A stretch of 58,961 bases of DNA from assembly GCA_030770425.1 (NCBI GenBank), contig JASJFT010000259.1:1-58961 (forward strand). The letters run 5' to 3'. This stretch comes from Darksidea phi. Taxonomy: Eukaryota; Ascomycota; Dothideomycetes; Pleosporales; Lentitheciaceae. This document shows positions 56,172 through 58,961 of this stretch, piece after piece. A model generated the notes under the pieces. It saw only the letters and a program-made list of their open reading frames with translations, did not search any database and had not been told where the DNA came from. The translations under genes were made by a program, and so were the position numbers. How positions within the stretch are numbered: position 1 is the first letter of the stretch; each line of letters begins with the position of its first letter.

Positions 56172-56667
56172 TTCTAATAAGATATGATATACGTGTCATA
56201 CGTAGAAGTTCTTGAGAAAGTATGATACGCGTGGGAGGTCTTGGGGGAGGAGTGTGACGTGCGTGGAGGTCTTATTCACAGATAGAAATGTTGCCAAGCT
56301 TTCCCTTTTCCTTATTCGGTGCGCCAAGCTGAAGGCAGCCGCAACTATTAGCTTGCCTTCAATACAGTGCCCTTTTCAGCCTCAACGCCCAACAACTGTG
56401 ACTCCTCGAAATGATAAAGCATATCTGATACGTGTCATGGATGTGGACAACGTCGCTCCGAATGAAGATGCGATACTCGCAAACTGAAGATATCAGCGTA
56501 ATCGCCGAGGCCGTAAAGCTGCGAGTTGATACTAATGTCTTAGGAACTGCTTCTTCTATGGTAATTCCACAATCTGTTCGTATTCTGCATTTCTTCTCAT
56601 TTCTTTGCTAACATAAATAGCTGAAGAGCAAGTTCAATGGTCGTTTCCTCACTATGGTTCCAGTCCA
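56172..56667. other. Intergenic region
   Basis: 496 bp upstream of the small hypothetical gene, up to the left TIR of the next element. It contains a degenerate repeat of 'tatgatacg(t/c)g(t/g)' around 56183-56275. No gene. Confidence 0.35.
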
Positions 56668-57629
56668 CCCTAAAATAGGGGGGCCCAGCGAGGCCCTAAT
56701 GATATTAGAAAAAATAAAAAAAATAAAAATAAGAATTATTTTTTGTTCCAATTTTTCTTTATAAATTTGTAGAAATATTTAAAAATATGTTGAATGGCCT
56801 ATATTCCATTCGAGATAGAACCATAGGGGTTTGATCAAGTAAATGACCAGATGGTTGTACGTACGAAAGGGGTGCAAAAGTAAAACAAGTTCAATTCATC
56901 ATAACTAAAGGGACTTCAGATAGAAGCTCCTTTTATCTGAAAGAATCGCGCGTTGCTCCGTGCGTAGCGAATTGCCAAGTAGGCAATTCGTACGCACGAG
57001 TAACACGCGTAGGCACGTGATTAATGTGCGAGATTGGTGCTGGAACTCAGTGAACTAACAAATTTCTTTTATTATATTATACAAGCAAGAGCTTTTTATA
57101 TTTAAACTTTATATTTAAAGCTCGCGTTTAAACTTCATAAGTTAATAACTAATCGTGTAAGAAGCTAACAGGTAGGGTAGGATAAGCTTACTAGCAGAGC
57201 TCAGTAGCTGGCTGATGCAGAGCTTAGTGGTTGGCCGACGTAGAGCTCAGTGGCTGGCCTATATCGATCTCAGTAGCTGGCTGATATCGAACTATATGGT
57301 TGAGGTTGTTGAGTATATGACGTAGAAGATTTTCACATACTAGTATGTGAATACCCGCGAACACCCGTACGTGCTCTTAATACTACCCAACGACCCTCTA
57401 CGATCTAATTCATATAAGGTTTCTTATATAAATTATATTATAGAGGGTCGCGTAGAGGTTGCGCGAGCTCGATATAGGCTAGCTACTAGGCTCGATATAT
57501 ATTATGTTCGGCTTACTATTAGACTTAGTATACAATATTAATATAAAAATTCTATAATTAGAGGAGCCTATCCCCCTATTCAGGGTTCCTGCCCGCGCTA
57601 ATTAGGGGTGCTGGGCCCTATTTTAGGGG
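56668..57629. mobile_element. TIR-bounded ~960-bp element
   Basis: The ends are imperfect inverted repeats of about 30 bp: left CCCTAAAATAGGGGGGCCC (56668-56686, continuing to 'gccctaat' at 56700) and right 57601-57629, its reverse complement apart from a few bases. The interior has no long frame. It contains a near-perfect 62-bp hairpin (56948-57009) and a 23-25-bp tandem array (57196-57293). Without a transposase it is non-autonomous. It may have cut off the 5' end of the BTB-family gene that follows. Confidence 0.55.
57196..57293. repeat. 23-25-bp tandem array
   Basis: Four imperfect units of the form agagctcagtagctggctgat, with a fifth decaying at 57289-57310. Purine/pyrimidine transitions dominate the differences. 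Confidence 0.6.
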
Positions 57630-57668
57630 AAAAACCCTATTGTAGAGGTGCCCGGAACCGTAGTGGCT

Positions 57669-58495
57669 GAACGACCAAGATTTGTTATCGGAGAAACTGC
57701 CCTTCATCTGTATCCCCCACGTTGACCCTTATGGTCTGATAGTGATGTGTAAAGTGCTGCATGACAAAATTTCCGAACTCCCACACGCTCCAAACGTCAA
57801 CCAACTAGCGAAGACCGTCGTTACCGTCAAGTATTATCTCTGTGTTGAAGCCATCCGACCGTGGATACTACCCTGCAAGACGCTGTCGCATACTCTAACT
57901 TGTCTGTTGAAGACAAGACCAAGCTTCTAGTAGTTTGGAAGCTACTTCAAATTCCCGACAGCTTTCAAGCCCTAAACCGCGAGCTCCTGCAGCAAAACCG
58001 CAAGTTTTCAATCAGTCTCTTCAATATAGGAGATACTGTCTATCTTCTAGACGATCTTGTTGGCATGTAACTTGGAATGCATGCACAGATCCGTCCAGTC
58101 CCCGCTAATCAATTTGCGTAGAACAGTTTCAATATGACGCGGATTATTTAGAGTCACAAATCAGGAAGATCGTGCATTCTGAATTGTCTCAAGAGGCTAT
58201 CGTGGACTCTCGTAAGAGCAATGCGTGTGCACGCGTATCAGCGGTAGCTTTGAGCTACATGGCCCATCTCGTCAGTGTAGGCCTGTACCCATTACCCGAC
58301 CTAAGCCCCGCACAACTCCCGGCGCGAACGGAGAGTCTGGGGAAGAAAAAACTCTCTATAGCCGGGGATTGCTGGCGTGGACCTACTTGCAGTTGTAAGA
58401 AACTGGAGTTGGCGCACGGTCGTATCGCGCTGGATGTCAGGGATGTTTTCGAGAGTATAAAGGGATACTGTGTAACTTGCTTCCAAAGCCGGTGA
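57669..58495 (+). pseudogene. BTB/POZ-family protein relic
   Basis: Blocks typical of large fungal BTB-domain protein families appear in order but in shifting frames: 'FICIPHVDPYGLIVMCKVLH' and 'VNQLAKTVVTVKYYLCVEAI' (end of the BTB fold), 'DAVAYSNLSVEDKTKLLVVW', and a C-terminal part (58172-58495) with 'HLVSVGLYPLPDLSPAQLP', 'GDCWRGPTCSCKKLELAHG' and 'IALDVRDVFESIKGYC'. The N-terminal half of the BTB domain is absent and frameshifts separate the blocks. The 5' boundary lies next to the TIR element. Confidence 0.65.
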
Positions 58496-58886
58496 GATGG
58501 TCACAATTAAGCATCGCGGAAGGCGACCGACAATACCATGACGTGTAGCGTCATAAGCATGGAAGTAGATATCTCGAAAAACGTGAGGGACGCATGCGGT
58601 TAGGCGTATTAGACAAATACTACTATAGAACACTGTCCCTATCAAGGATAGGGACAAACTTCCCCTTTTGTGTAAGGACCAGCGTGTTCTTATGGCCTTG
58701 AATGGGTTATATTAAGCTTGATGTTGAGGCTAGGGCCTAGCGGCCCGGATTAGGCCCATTTGGTCTTACGTGCCCTAGCTTAGCCTCCTATATTTAATAT
58801 TTATTAATACTTAGTTAGTTACGGGGCTAGTAGTGGCTATTAAGGGATTTATCGTATATACTATATCTATAAATTATAATAAAGGG
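58496..58886. other. AT-richer flank of the terminal repeat
   Basis: No gene. From about 58722 ('tgttgaggctagggcc') to 58886 the sequence may be an LTR adjoining the polypurine-like tract at 58887, read on the minus strand. Confidence 0.35.
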
Positions 58887-58961
58887 TCCCCTCCCCCAGG
58901 AGCTTGGGCCACTACCCGGCGTGACGTCACGTTGGCTCCTGGGCTGGCTGTGTTTTTCGTG
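58887..58961 (-). repeat. 75-bp repeat with polypurine tract, copy 2
   Basis: Reverse complement of 42049-42123. On the minus strand it ends in a purine run ('gggggagggga') as before a 3' LTR. The element continues beyond the window. Confidence 0.8.

Overview
This window looks like a chromosome piece from a filamentous ascomycete (Pezizomycotina; perhaps Dothideomycetes, but the class is an inference). Genes carry short introns of 45-70 nt with GTAAGT-like donors, CTAAC-like branch points and YAG acceptors. Typically fungal families are present: Zn2Cys6 regulators, a BIM1-like protein, a GPI-anchored wall protein, HET-like and BTB-like sequences. Repeats show the mark of repeat-induced point mutation (RIP): TpA is saturated and CpA/TpG are almost absent from bases 1-8700.

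Layout. 1-8700 is an AT-rich graveyard of nested, RIP-mutated retroelements: a Copia RNase H relic, a foldback element in two copies, a 2.36-kb palindrome and a pair of roughly 290-bp direct repeats. It ends in five perfect 17-bp GC-rich repeats. 8.8-16.8 kb holds an intact DHA1 transporter, then a decaying patch (two broken 3-beta-HSD-family dehydrogenases around a shortened rhodopsin-like membrane protein gene), then an intact AIF/AMID-like FAD oxidoreductase. 17.3-29.8 kb is ordinary gene-rich chromosome: a GPI-anchored protein, a membrane-anchored BIM1-like protein, a DHA2 transporter, DGAT2, an STK19-family protein, a sugar transporter and a DapA-family aldolase or lyase. 30.0-36.9 kb has a truncated Gfo/Idh/MocA dehydrogenase, a pogo-like transposase relic against a transcription factor relic that lacks its DNA-binding domain, an intact Zn2Cys6 regulator and a secreted GH43 enzyme.

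40.3-48.4 kb is the most unusual part. One GH12 glucanase gene is split into a 5' piece (40315-40754) and a 3' piece (47806-48367) by about 7 kb of composite insert. The insert has RIP-mutated retroelement sequence at its left end, a smaller AT-rich block at its right end, and GC-balanced DNA between. That DNA carries two divergent ORFs (a retropepsin-fold-like protein and a HET-like protein) separated by a promoter region with five spaced ATTGG-like motifs. 49.5-56.2 kb returns to normal genes: a MYND zinc-finger protein, a single-pass membrane protein, a long QDR-type MFS transporter and a small hypothetical gene. 56.7-58.9 kb is a TIR-bounded element beside a BTB-family pseudogene. The window ends inside a retroelement repeat whose inverted partner lies at 42049-42123.

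The sugar transporter and DapA-family gene are divergent, and the broken sugar-type dehydrogenase, the Zn2Cys6 regulator and the GH43 gene follow within 7 kb. This suggests a partly eroded plant-polysaccharide or sugar-acid catabolic neighbourhood (inference). Exon joins below were worked out by eye from reading frame and splice consensus; each gene called intact has exon lengths that sum to a whole number of codons.
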